In this document: positions 1-10,946 of the stretch, one piece after another
Layout of the letters: every line of letters starts with the position of its first letter
Numbering within the stretch: the first letter of the stretch is position 1
Assembly (NCBI GenBank): GCA_007115705.1
Contig: QXEO01001118.1
Coordinates: 4,349,571 to 4,413,570 of the forward strand
Direction of reading: 5' to 3'
DNA from: Dactylis glomerata
Taxonomy: Eukaryota > Streptophyta > Magnoliopsida > Poales > Poaceae
DNA: 64,000 bases
Made by a program: the position numbers and the translations under genes
The notes under the pieces: generated by a model
The model's database searches: none
The model's input: the letters and a program-made list of their open reading frames with translations, nothing else
Told to the model about the DNA's origin: nothing

Positions 1-875
1 CTCACCGCCATCTCCATCAACCATGCTGTCTCCTATGATGAGGAGGGAGTAATTCTCCCCCGGGGCTGAGGGCTCTACCGGTAGCTATGTGGTTCACCTC
101 TCTCTCCCATGATGTGATCTTTATGTGATCGTGAGCTTTGTATCTAGTTGAATTGGTAGATGTTATTATTCAGATATTATGCTACTCCTATGCTTTATTA
201 TTGTACTCTCCGGAGATACCTCGTATCATGGTGTAAAGGTGACTAGTGTGTGCATCATGTGTATCTTTTTGGTTAATGTCTCTATGAAATGTTGGTGTGT
301 TTGTTGGAACCATCTAGTGCGTTCACGGTGATAGTGTGGGACAATCTAGTTTGGGTACATACGGACTTTGAGGAGTGCTTCGTAGCCCTACGCATGATTA
401 GTGTTCGTTTTCCATTGGAGAACTATTTTGAGTTGCATATTGATGATAGTATCTATTGGTTCAATTATGTTATATTTGTTGGGAGTGTGTCCACTAGTGA
501 AAGTATGATCCCTAGGCCTTGTTTCCAAGCATTGCACACCGTTTATATTCAGTTTTGTTACATGTTTTCTTGCAGCGATATTTATTTTAGATTACGTTTA
601 CTACTCATAATCATCACTACTACTTGTATTTCACTATCTCTTCGCCGAACTAGTGCACCTACACATCTGACATGTGTATTGGGTGTGTTGGGGACACAAG
701 AGACTTTCTGTATCGTAATTGCAGGGTTGTTTGAGAGGGATAGCTTTGACCTCTTCCTCCCTGAGTTCGATAAACCTTGGGTGATCCACTTAAGGGAAAC
801 TTGCTGCTGTTCTACAAACCTCTGCACTTGGAGGCCCAACACTGTCTATAAGAACAGACGCGTGCGTAGACATCA
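1..875 (+). repeat. 5' LTR, right-hand 875 bases
   Basis: This segment matches 6695-7569 nearly base for base, apart from scattered substitutions and short indels. It ends in CGTAGACATCA, giving the canonical CA terminus, and the primer binding site follows 10 bases later. Confidence 0.93.
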
Positions 876-885
876 AGCTCTTTTC

Positions 886-903
886 TAGCGCCGTTGCCGG
901 GGA
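886..903 (+). other. Primer binding site, tRNA-Asp type
   Basis: TAGCGCCGTTGCCGGGGA matches the complement of the plant tRNA-Asp(GUC) 3' end (TGGCGCC then GTTGCCGGGGA) with one mismatch at the second base. Its position just inside the 5' LTR is where minus-strand priming occurs in Gypsy elements. Confidence 0.8.
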
Positions 904-1036
904 GGTAAGGTAAAAGGTACTCACATCCTTTGGCTACTAAGTCTTTTAGTTGCTGGTGAGTGCTCGAAGTTATTTCCTTTAGATTCTGCAATTATATCTT
1001 TTTGTTTCTTATTTTTATTTTCACTAGTTAGGCTTA

Positions 1037-3369
1037 ATGGAAAATAAAGAGTTCTTTAGTCTTTTTTCTGAGTTTAGATTTGAAGAGAAAATTGAAAAAC
1101 CTTTGGAGGTTATTTTGCATAGCAATGTTATTAGTACGAATGCTTTGAATACCGTTATTGCTAATGCTATGGAAAAGTCTAAGCTTGGGGAAGTTGGTTT
1201 TGTTAAGCATGATATTTTTAGTTCCCCAGCTTTAGTGGAGAAAGTTTGTTCTGATGATACTTTATCTCCCATATGTGAAGTTTTTAATGATGCTTGGGCT
1301 CCTCATACTTTTAAAATACCTATGAAGATTGTTGAACGTGCTATGGATAACTGCTATTTAGGAGATGGAACTGTCCATCCTGGTGATCATTTGCTCTTTA
1401 TACATGAATTATGCGAGTTGTTACAGTGTGCAGGTATTTCAATGAACCAAGTTAAGAAGAAGCTATTCTCTCTATCACTGAAAGGCAGAGCTGCGGAATG
1501 GTATAAAACACTACAGGATGGCCGACCTATTGATTGGGAGGAAATTGTACCTCTCTTTTATTCTAAATTCTATCCTTCTAGTCAGGTTTATAAAGATAGA
1601 AATTACATTTATAATTTTCATCCGCATGAGGGAGAAAGCATTGCCCAAGCGTGGGGAAGATTAAAGTTACTAATGCACAAATGTCCTATTCATGATCTTC
1701 CCCGTAATATTGTTATTAATAATTTTTATTCAAGGCTTTCAGGATATTACAAGGACTATCTAGATGCATGCTTTGATGGTCTTTCACAAGCAAGGATGTT
1801 GAGACCAAGTGGGATCTGCTTGAAACAATTCAAAACAATATTGAAGGTTGGGATAGCAACAAAGGTAAAGGATCAGGTATGAATTACGAGTTTGATTGCA
1901 TTAAGTCTTTCGCTGAAACTGTTAATTTTCAAGAGCTTAGTGCTAAGTATGGTCTTGATCCTCAAATTATGATTTATTGTTTTAAAACCTTTGCTTCCCA
2001 TATTAATGTTTCTAAAGGAAATGGGGACATGTATCATGAACCTTTTAAGGACACTTGCGTAGAAAATGATATTGTTGTTAATGATTGCAATAAACATGCT
2101 TGAACCTCTGAAAGTCCTATTTCCTATAAGCATGTTAATTTTTGTGGAGTACATAGACCTTGTGAACAGAGTTACAACAAGGAAAATTATTGTGTCCACC
2201 ACGCAAATGAAGAAACCCAAATGTGGCTCAGGGATCTAGACGAGCTTGGTGAAAAGGTTTGTGAGCTTTATCCTTTTCTTTATGAATTTTGCGGTAAAAC
2301 GGATCACTTTAATTTTCAATGCCCAATCAATCGAACGAGTACCGCAGATTTGTATTGTGATGATAAGATTACTCTCAATCAGCATGATGAGCTTACTTTG
2401 TTTTTGAATTGTGAAGAGATATCTAGAAAGATTTCTTTGGTTGATATGAGAGATGTTGATATTAATAGCATCCTTCGTGGTTGTCGTCTCTATTGTGCTA
2501 AAGATTGTCTCGCAAATACTTACTTACAAGATCTTATAAAACATGATGTTTTGCCAAGCTATGACATGACTAATAGATGTTTCGATCTTATTAATAGAGA
2601 GGAGGAATCCTCCAAAGTTTCTTCTGTTGTTTCTGTCAGCAAACCAGATTATGTGGAAAAGATGCCTTTCCCTCCTAAAGGATATGTGGAGAAGATGCCC
2701 TTTAAGTATCTTCCTCCTAAAGGAGAGAGTAAGAAGAGTATGAAGAAGACGAATAAGAAGAAGAGGAGTAAGACGCGAGAGGACACGGTATCTTCCCCTA
2801 AGCGTTATGATCCTGCTAAAGATTATGATAATTCTGATTGGGATGATGTTCCCATGCCTGTTACCTATGTTAGTGATCATGATTGGGAAAAGCACTCTAC
2901 TTTTGATATTGAAAATCTTTTTGGTACAAATTCTAAGGTTAATAATTGTTGTACCATTAGTACTATCCATGTTCCTTCTTATGATGATATGTTTGATGAA
3001 TATGCTTTGCGAAATAGCTGTTCTCTAGCTTGTGATGATACTAAACCTCTAGTTTATGATGGTTATGATGATGGGTATAATATTTTCAGTTCACCTACTT
3101 TTGAGGAGAAAATTATTTATGATTACATTATGCCTCCTGTTTTTTATGATTATGGTGATGAGAATAATTATTCTGTTGAATCTGCTCCTACTACGATTGT
3201 TCATGTGGGGAGTATTAATTCTTTTATGCATGTGGCTCATGATAGGGATGCTTTATGTGATAGTTATATTGTTAGTTCTATTCATGATGCTACTAAAAGT
3301 TATTATGAGAGAGGGAAACATGGTTTGATGGATCTCAACAATATTGAGTTTCCCCTCTTTATGTTGTAA
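1037..3369 (+). pseudogene. gag-like ORF broken by one frameshift and one stop
   Basis: The first segment (1037-1882) carries a retrotransposon gag domain at roughly residues 115-250, including LKGRAAEWYKTLQDG and FYSRLSGYYKDYLDAC. A frameshift near 1777-1785 moves the reading to the frame of 1879-2103 and 2221-3369. An in-frame TGA at 2101-2103 separates those two pieces. The third segment contains FCGKTDHFNFQC near its start, which looks like a zinc knuckle missing its first cysteine. A lysine/arginine-rich stretch (KKTNKKKRSK) follows, then a long acidic, Tyr/Asp-rich tail. No protease or polymerase follows the stop at 3369. Repaired, the frame would be about 775 codons. The gag assignment rests on motif resemblance and position after the primer site; the acidic tail is not recognised. 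Confidence 0.8.
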
Positions 3370-6119
3370 TTCTTGAAGTTGTACTTGTTTTGCCTTCCTA
3401 TGCTTTTTGCTTTGCGCTTTTATGACTTGTCTCTTTACAAGACTATTTTTCATAGGAAGTGGTTTAGATTTAAATGTCTTTCACATTTGCTTTTTGATGC
3501 TCTCTATTGCTTTAAGTTCCTATATGGCGCCTCTGCCTCAAGCTCTTACATGGCGCCCACATGAGCATCTTTGCAAATTACTGCGCCTAGCTCAAAGGCG
3601 TTAAAGAAAAGCACTCTTGGGAGATAACCCATTGTTTTATTTTCAATCCTTTTTCTTTTATTTGAGTCTTGTATGCTCCTTATCCTTTTTATTTCATTGT
3701 TATTTCAAGAGAAGCCTCTAATTTGAGTGAGGTAAGATTTGGGGTTGTTGCTGTCCTGAAACTGTTTTTGGTGCTGCACTATAAAAATTCGTGAAAATTC
3801 TCTGTATATCTTTTGGATCTGCGATTTCTTGTGCATATGCCCCAGGTTATATCCAAACTTTCATTAGTTGAACACTTTTTGATTTGAGCAACAGAAAACC
3901 CTCTAAAAATTCGACCTTTGTCAGCTGTTCTGTTTTGACAGATTTCTGCCAATATTTGTGTTTGCCGCTTTATCGCTTTCTTTTTGAGTTCTTTTGATCA
4001 CGGAACTTTTGGGGAAGTTGCTACAGTAGTTTATACTTTATATGTGGTGGTTTTCAGTTGAAACCTGAAGTAAAAAGGGTTGATTCAATGCTATGCTTAC
4101 ACTAATGTTGCTAATAGAATTATGTTTAGTTTTGTATGAAGGAAGTTTTCAAGTGTAGGGATTGGAGAATGATGAGATGAGATGAAGAATGGACAATAGC
4201 TCAAGCTTGGGGATGCCCATGCAACCCCCAAGAAATATCCAAGAGGTACAAGCGTCAAAGCTTGGGGATGCCCCCGAGGCACCCCTTCTTCATCGGCAAA
4301 AATCAGGTCACCTTTCAAGACACTGTATTTTTATTGCTTCATGCACTATGTGTTTTTCTTGGAGCGTCAGTTGTTTTTGTTTTCAGTTTTCTTTTGCTTT
4401 GTTTGCTGCAATAAATGGTTAGATCACATCATGTTTCTTTTGGAGGAGATGAACTCGCTTTTCATTTGCCAAGAACACTCTAGTTTGCACTCTTATCATT
4501 CAATGAGTGTTCTCTTTTTCTGCTACTGCGTTTAGCTTGCATTTTTCGCCTTGATTTTTGTTCAGATGTTGTTTTATCTTTGCATCAAGGTGTATTTGGA
4601 CCTCTGTTCTATGTTGGCTTTTATCAAAAGAGTTGTCTCAAAAAGGTTTGAATGGTGTTCGAAAAGAGAAAAGTTTCATGCAAAAAAGTGGTACAAAAAG
4701 GAGCTTGTTTAGACTGCGGCTTAGACTTTTGCATGTCATGCTTGATTGAGTTTTGATAGTATGCTTAGTGATTTTTTCTGTGGCATGACTTGTCTCCAAT
4801 GACTGAGCTTGCTTAATGAGCCTTTGAAAAAATCATGCGTTGTTTTTATTATTTAGAAGCATTAATTTGGTTTTCTCCTTTGATGCTTTATTTGGGTTGA
4901 CTTGGCACATGCTTACACCATGTTGACTACAAAATAAGTCACCTATAGCCTCTATGATCATTTGGTTTTTGACTTGTGATACCACTTTATGCTTCTTTCA
5001 ATGATGTTTTGTCGCTATGCATGATTATGGCCGTTATTGCTCTCTTAGTTGGTCACTCCCAGTCTTTTGCTAGCCCTCATTTTGTACTGAGTATGAGCTC
5101 TACTCGTGCATCCAACTCCCAAAAACCAAGTTTGCCATTGTGTCTACTATAAATTCCTATGGATGGTATTTGCAAGCCATTCCAAGTAAATTTTCATGTG
5201 CTACCTTTCAAAAAACCTTCAAAATACTTCTCATTTTGTGACACTGTTTTCAGCTCATGGGGACATAGTGGTCGGATTTGCTATCTTCCATATTGTCTTA
5301 TTCCAAAAAGAAAAAAAAAGAGAAAAAAAAGAAAGAAAAAAGGCACATCTCCATGGTATGTGAATGTTGGTGGGCACCCGATGGAATCGGTTAGCCATGG
5401 TTTGAGAAAGGAAAAAAGGTGGGGAGGAGTGCCAAGCTTTATAAAAGAGCACAAAAGTGCCAATCTCTCTCTCAAAAACTTGCTTCATTTTTGTATGGAA
5501 GATAGTAAGAACCCCATTGCCAGTCGTTGACAAAGACAACCACCTCTCAAAACCAATTTTTATCTCTCTGTTTTACAAATAAAAAGCTCTAGCACATGTT
5601 TAATCACTGCTTCCCTCTGCGAAGGGCCTTTCTTTTACTTTTATGTTGAGTCTCCACCTTCTATCTTTATGCACCGTCTAAGAGAGCATAGTTGTCATTC
5701 TGAGTATAATGTGCATTGTCCCAAAGTTTTCATTGATTGATTCATGATCATGGTTTCACTTGTTCTTAAATTATTTGTATCTAGTCGCCCTCTTAAACTT
5801 GAAGGTGTCCTATGCATTTATGTTTTGCTCTCCATGAAGGACAAGCTGAAAACCATTTGTATGTTTTTCCTTATGATTTGAACACACGTTTGACTTTCAT
5901 TGTTTCATTTTCATGATCTTTTGTTTGTGTTCTATTTCATGTTATAACATGGTTGCTAAGTTTCTTCTATCAAGATTATGTCTTTCATGCCCATGTTTTA
6001 AGTTCTTATGATCCCAGCACTCAATGCTTTCATAGATGATCAAGATTGTGTAGGTGCATGTCACCTCAAAAATTATGTCTTTTGTTATCACTTACCTACT
6101 CGAGGACGAGCAGGAGTTA
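3370..6119 (+). other. Non-coding internal domain of the gag-only element
   Basis: There is no convincing coding sequence here; short open frames are scattered over all frames. The stretch contains an A-rich run at about 5307-5341 and two internal copies of the polypurine-tract sequence at 4203-4274. In an autonomous Gypsy element this space would hold pol. Confidence 0.7.
4203..4274 (+). repeat. Two internal copies of the polypurine-tract motif
   Basis: AAGCTTGGGGATGCCC is found at 4203-4218 and again at 4258-4274. Its core AAGCTTGGGGATGC is identical to the tract just before the 3' LTR (6119-6132). The two copies are 55 bases apart and about 1.9 kb upstream of the true tract. Confidence 0.85.
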
Positions 6120-6132
6120 AGCTTGGGGATGC
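6119..6132 (+). other. Polypurine tract of the gag-only element
   Basis: AAGCTTGGGGATGC ends immediately before the TG of the 3' LTR. That is where plus-strand synthesis of Gypsy elements is primed. Confidence 0.8.
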
Positions 6133-7569
6133 TGATACGTCTCAAACGTATCTATAATTTTTGTTGCTCCATGCTTGTTTTTACACCATTTGCCTTGTGT
6201 TTCGTTACACTTCGTGGCGTTTTTATGCAATTTCCGGAACTAACCTATTAACAAGTCGCCATAGTGCCAGTTCTCTGTTTTCTGCTATTTTTGTGTTTCA
6301 GAAAAGCTACACAGGAAATATTCTCGGAATTGGACGAAACAAAAGCCGAATGTCCAGAAATTCACCGAAGCTTCGAGAGAACCGAAGAGGAGACGGAGTG
6401 GGGCCACGAGGGCCCCACACAATAGGGCCGCGCGGCCTGGCCCCTGGCTGCGCCCCCCACGTGTGAGGGCGCCCTGGCAGCCCCCTGACGACGCCCCTTC
6501 GCCTATATAAAGCCTCGGGACGGAAAACCCTAAAGGAATCGGCGTTTTTCCCAGAACAGTTCCGCAGCGCCGCCACCGTCGAAGACAAATTTCGGGGGAC
6601 AGAAGTCTCTATTCCGGCACCCTGCCGGGACGGGGAAGTGCCCCCGGAGCCATCTCCATCGGTCTCCATCGCCGTCTCCGCCGTCTCCATCGACCTCACC
6701 GCCATCTCCATCAACCTTGCTGTCTCCTATGATGAGGAGGGAGTAGTTCTCCCCCGGGGCTGAGGGCTCTACCGGTAGCTATGCGGTTCACCTTTCTCTC
6801 CCATGATGTGATCTTTATGTGATCATGAGCTTTGTATCTAGTTGAATTGGTAGATGTTATTATTCAGATATTATGCTACTCCTATGCTTTATTATTGTAC
6901 TCTCCGGAGATACCTCGTATCATGGTGTAAAGGTGACTAGTGTGTGCATCATGTGTATCTTTTTGGTTAATGTCTCTATGAAATGTTGGTGTTTGTTGGA
7001 ACCATCTAGTGCGTTCACGGTGATAGTGTGGGACAATCTAGTTTGGGTATATACGGACTTTGAGGAGTGCTTCGTAGCCCTACGCATGATTAGTGTTCGT
7101 TTTCCATTGGAGAACTGTTTTGAGTTGCATATTGATGGTAGTATCTATTGGTTCAATTATGTTATATTTGTTGGAAGTGTGTCCACTAGTGAAAGTATGA
7201 TCCATAGGCCTTGTTTCCAAGCATTGCACACCGTTTACATTCAGTTTTGTTACATGTTTGCTTGCAGCGATATTTATTTCAGATTACGTTTACTACTCAT
7301 AATCATCACTACTACTTGTATTTCACTATCTCTTCACCGAACTAGTGCACCTATACATCTGACAAGTGTGTATTGGGTGTGTTGGGGACACAAGAGACTT
7401 TCTATATCGTAATTGCAGGGTTGTTTGAGAGGGATAGCTTTGACCTCTTCCTCCCTGAGTTTGATAAACCTTGGGTGATCCACTTAAGGGAAACTTGCTG
7501 CTGTTCTACAAACCTCTGCACTTGGAGGCCCAACACTGTCTACAAGAACAGACGCGCGCGTAGACATCA
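6133..7569 (+). repeat. Complete 3' LTR (1437 bp)
   Basis: The LTR begins TGATACGTCTCAAACGTATC and ends GCGTAGACATCA. Right inside the start is a hairpin with 7-base arms, GATACGT and ACGTATC, around a 5-base loop. A TATATAAA box lies at 6504-6511, the likely LTR promoter. The same LTR family recurs as the solo LTR at 48032-49464. Open frames inside it are not treated as genes. Confidence 0.92.
6504..6511 (+). promoter_or_regulatory. TATA box of the 3' LTR
   Basis: TATATAAA lies in a GC-rich context about 370 bases into the LTR. The corresponding position in the solo LTR at 48032-49464 is a TATAAGA-like sequence on the minus strand, and in the fragment at 7570-8633 it has decayed to TTTAAAG. 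Confidence 0.6.
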
Positions 7570-8633
7570 ATGACTAATAATCCACTCGTGGGGAATCATC
7601 CGAGGACCCCAAAAATATTAAGTTGCGAACAACAGATAACTGCATTAAGAAAAGTGTGTAATATAAACAAAGCAAATGTCCTTGGACACAAGATTGTTGT
7701 TTTCTCCCTAGTGGCAACAGCACATCTACAACCTTAGAGGTTTCTGTCACTCCCCCAGATTAAATAGAGGCATGAACCCAACTATCGAGCATAAATACCC
7801 CCTCTTGGAGTCACTAGTATCTACTTGGCCAAGATAGCTACTAACAACAGAGAGCATGCAAGATCATAAACAACATAGAGATAACATAAGATAATATTCA
7901 GCACATCAACTTAACATAACACGAATATTCATCGGATCCCAACAAACACAACATGTAGAGTTACATAAGGATGATCTCGATTATGTAAGGCAGCTCACGA
8001 GATCTAAACATGAAGCACATGGTGGAGAAGACAACCATCTAGCTACTGCTATGGACCCATAGTCCAAGGTAGACTACTCACTCATCGCGCCGGAGGCAAG
8101 CATGGCGATGAAGAAGACCTCTGGTGGCGATTCCCCTCTCCGGTAGGGTGCCGGGAAGAGCTTCTGGACCCTCCCGATCTCGGGTCGACGACAGCGGCGG
8201 ATCGCGATGTGTTTCTAGAAAATTGATCAAGTGGTTAGGTTTTTCCCGTCGAGGGGTCTTTAAAGGCGAAGGGGCGGCGTCAGGAGTGGACCAGGGCGGC
8301 CTCACCCATAGGGGGTGCGGGCTAGGGGCTGGCCGCGCCGCCCTATGGTGTGGCTGGCTCGTGGCCCCCTCCGTCTCCTCTTCGGTCTTCTGGAAGCTTC
8401 GGTAAATATTAGGAGGTTCGGCTTTTGTTTCGTCCAATTTCGAGAATATTTCCTGTTTAACTTTTCTGAAACACAAAAACAGCCAAAAACAGGGAACTGG
8501 CACTGTGGCATCTTGTTAATAGTTATGTTCTGGAAAATGCATAAAAATGCCACGAAGTGTAACAAAACACTAAGCAAATGGTGTAAGAACAAGCATGGAG
8601 CATCAAAAATTATAGATACGTTTGAGACGTATC
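7570..8633 (-). repeat. Reverse-oriented LTR fragment, probable insertion target of the gag-only element
   Basis: The reverse complement starts GATACGTCTCAAACGTATC at 8633 (terminal T lost) and runs leftwards to 7570, where the gag-only element begins. Its 7570-7760 part is the reverse complement of the forward copy at about 9130-9315. The forward copy continues past the breakpoint (TAGTCATAGATGC), so this copy was cut there. The cut agrees with insertion of the neighbouring element, whose 5-bp duplication would be ATGAC. Confidence 0.85.
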
Positions 8634-9899
8634 GCCTATATATTCCCCTTGACGGGAAAAACCTAAATGACGGATCGCTTTTTCTCGAAACATATTGCAA
8701 GCCGCCGTCATCGTCATCGCGAGATCGGGAGGATCTAGGAGCTCTTCCCGGCACCCTGCCGGAGAGGGGAATCCCTGCCGGAGGCCTTCTCCACCACCAT
8801 GGTCGCCTCCGGAGTGATGTGTGAGTAGTCTACCTTGGACTACGGGTCCATAGCAGTAGCTAGATGGTCGTCTTCTCCACCATGTGCTTCATGTTTAGAT
8901 CTTGTGAGCTGCCCTACATGATCAAGATCATCTTTATGTAATTCTATATGTTATGTTTGTTGGGATCCGATGAGTATTGGTACTATGTTAAGTTGATGTG
9001 ATGAATATTATCTTTATGTTATCTCTATGTTATTTATGATCTTGCATGCTCTCCGTTGCTAGTAGATATCTTGGCCGAGTAGATGCTAGTGACTCCAAGA
9101 GGGAGTATTTATGCTCGATAGTTGGGTTCATGCCTCTAGTAATCTGGGGGAGTGATAGAAACCTCTAAGGTTGTAGATGTGTTGTTGTCACTAGGGAGAA
9201 AACAACATTCTTGTGTCCAAGGACATTTGCTTTATTTACTTTACGCACTTTGCTTAATACAATTATCCGTTGTTCGCAACTTAATACCCGATGTTTGCTC
9301 GGACGATATTCGGAGGGTCGATTATTAGTCATAGATGCAATTGGATTACGGTCTATGTATTTTGTCATAATGCCCAGAGTGAATCTCATAGTGATCCTCG
9401 TGACATATGTACGTTATCTTTACTCTATCAATTGCCCAACTGTAATTTGTTTACCCAGCATGTTGTTATTTATCTTATGGAGAGACACCACTAGTGAACT
9501 GTGGACCCCGGTCCAATTTCCTTTATATTGCTATTACCGTTTACTTTTACTTGCATTATTTACATTCACGCATACTATTACCTTTTACCACTCGATACGC
9601 TTAATCCTTTGTTTACAGCAAACCGGTGAGATTGACAACCTCATCGTAAGTTGGGGCAAAGTTCTTGGTTGTGTTGTGTACAGGTTCCATGTTACTGCTG
9701 GTGCAAAGCAAAGCCCTGGACGAGGCGCCTTATAAATTGTCCGGAGCTGTCGCGAAGCTAGCAAGCATCACCTTCTGAAGTTTGGCTTTCTCCTACTGGT
9801 TCGATAAACCTTGGTTTCACAACTGAGGGAAGAGTTGCTGTTGTGCTCATCATACCTTCCTCTTGGGGTTTCCAACGGGGTGTAATCTATACGCCATCA
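8634..9899 (+). repeat. Forward LTR fragment A, first ~370 bp missing
   Basis: It starts at CCTATATATTCCCC, which corresponds to about 370 bases into the LTR as judged from the reverse copy. It then runs to a normal LTR end, ACGCCATCA at 9891-9899. It abuts the start of the reverse LTR head to head, without spacer. The open frames inside it are LTR sequence. Confidence 0.85.
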
Positions 9900-10946
9900 T
9901 TGTCTTCTCCACCATGTGCTTGATGTTTAGATCTTGTGAGCTGCCTATCATGATCAAGATCATCTTTGTGTAATTCTACATTTTGTGTTTGTTGGGATCC
10001 GATGAATATTGATACTATGTCAAGTTGATGTGCTGAATTATTATCTTTATGTTATCTCTATGTTGTTTATGATCTTGCATGCTCTCTGTTGCTAGTAGAT
10101 ATCTTGGCCGAGTAGATGCTAGTGACTCTAAGAGGGGGTATTTATGATCGATAGGGGGTTCATGCCTCTAGTAATCTGGGGGAGTGACAGAAACCTCTAA
10201 GGTTGTAGATGTGTTGTTGCCACTAGGGAGAAAACAACATTCTTGTGTTCAAGGACATTTGCATTGTTTACATTACGCACTTTGCTTAATGCAGTTATCT
10301 GTTGTTCGCAACTTAATACTCAACGGGTGGTCGGACGACACCTCGAGAGTGGATTATTAGTCATAGATGCAGCTGTATTACGGTCTATGTATTTTGTCGT
10401 AATGCCCAGAGTGAATCTCATAGTAATCCTCATGACATATATATGTTAGCTTTATTCTATCAATTGCCCAACTGTAATTTGTTTACCCAGCATGTTGTTA
10501 TTTATCTTATGGAGAGACACCACTAGTGAACGGTGGACCCCGGTCCATTCTTTTACATTCTTATTACTGTTTTACTTTTACTTGCTTTATTTACATTCTT
10601 GCAAACTATTACCTTTTACCACTCGATATGCTTAATCCTTTGTTCACAGCAAATCGATGAGATTGACAACCTCACTGTTAGTTGGGACAAAGTACTTGGT
10701 TGTGTTGTGTGCAGGTTCCACATTGCTACTGGTGAAAAGCTACACGCCAACAAGTTTCCTGGCGCCATTGTCCGGAGTGTCGCAAAGCTAGCGGGCATCA
10801 ACCTTTGGAAGTTTGGTTCTTTCTCCTACTGGTTCGATAAACCTTGGTTTCACAACTGAGGGAAAACTTGCTACTGTGCTCATCATAACCTTCTCGTGGG
10901 GTTTTCCAACAAGTTTTCTGGTGTCAACTACGCACCAGCGAAACAA
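9900..10946 (+). repeat. Forward LTR fragment B, first ~600 bp missing
   Basis: It begins TTGTCTTCTCCACCATG directly after the end of fragment A and is collinear with 8868-9899, with many substitutions. Its end is degraded: the terminal CGCCATCA seen in A is absent, and similarity fades near 10946. Confidence 0.8.

Larger units (their letters stand above)
1..7569 (+). mobile_element. Gag-only Gypsy-type LTR retrotransposon, 5' end outside window
   Basis: The partial 5' LTR (1-875) recurs as the end of a full 3' LTR (6133-7569). Between them lie a tRNA-Asp-type primer site, a gag-like coding region and about 2.75 kb of non-coding DNA ending in a polypurine tract. No protease, reverse transcriptase, RNase H or integrase is visible, so mobility would depend on another element. 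By eye there are about 20 differences over the 875 shared LTR bases, which suggests an insertion of roughly a million years or less. The LTR start resembles the Sabrina/WHAM group of Triticeae Gypsy elements; that family name is from memory and not verified. The 5' LTR start should lie about 560 bases upstream of the window. Confidence 0.9.

Noticed and set aside
289..888. 199-codon frame at the left end and its near copy at 6873-7412
   Set aside because: Both lie inside the LTR; the frame differs between the two copies and has no domain.
5305..5342. A-rich run as a retroposon poly(A) tail
   Set aside because: It is in the internal domain of the gag-only element with no adjacent retroposon body or duplication.
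6307..6714. Minus-strand frame with Gly/Pro/Arg-rich protein
   Set aside because: It lies in GC-rich LTR sequence and follows from base composition.
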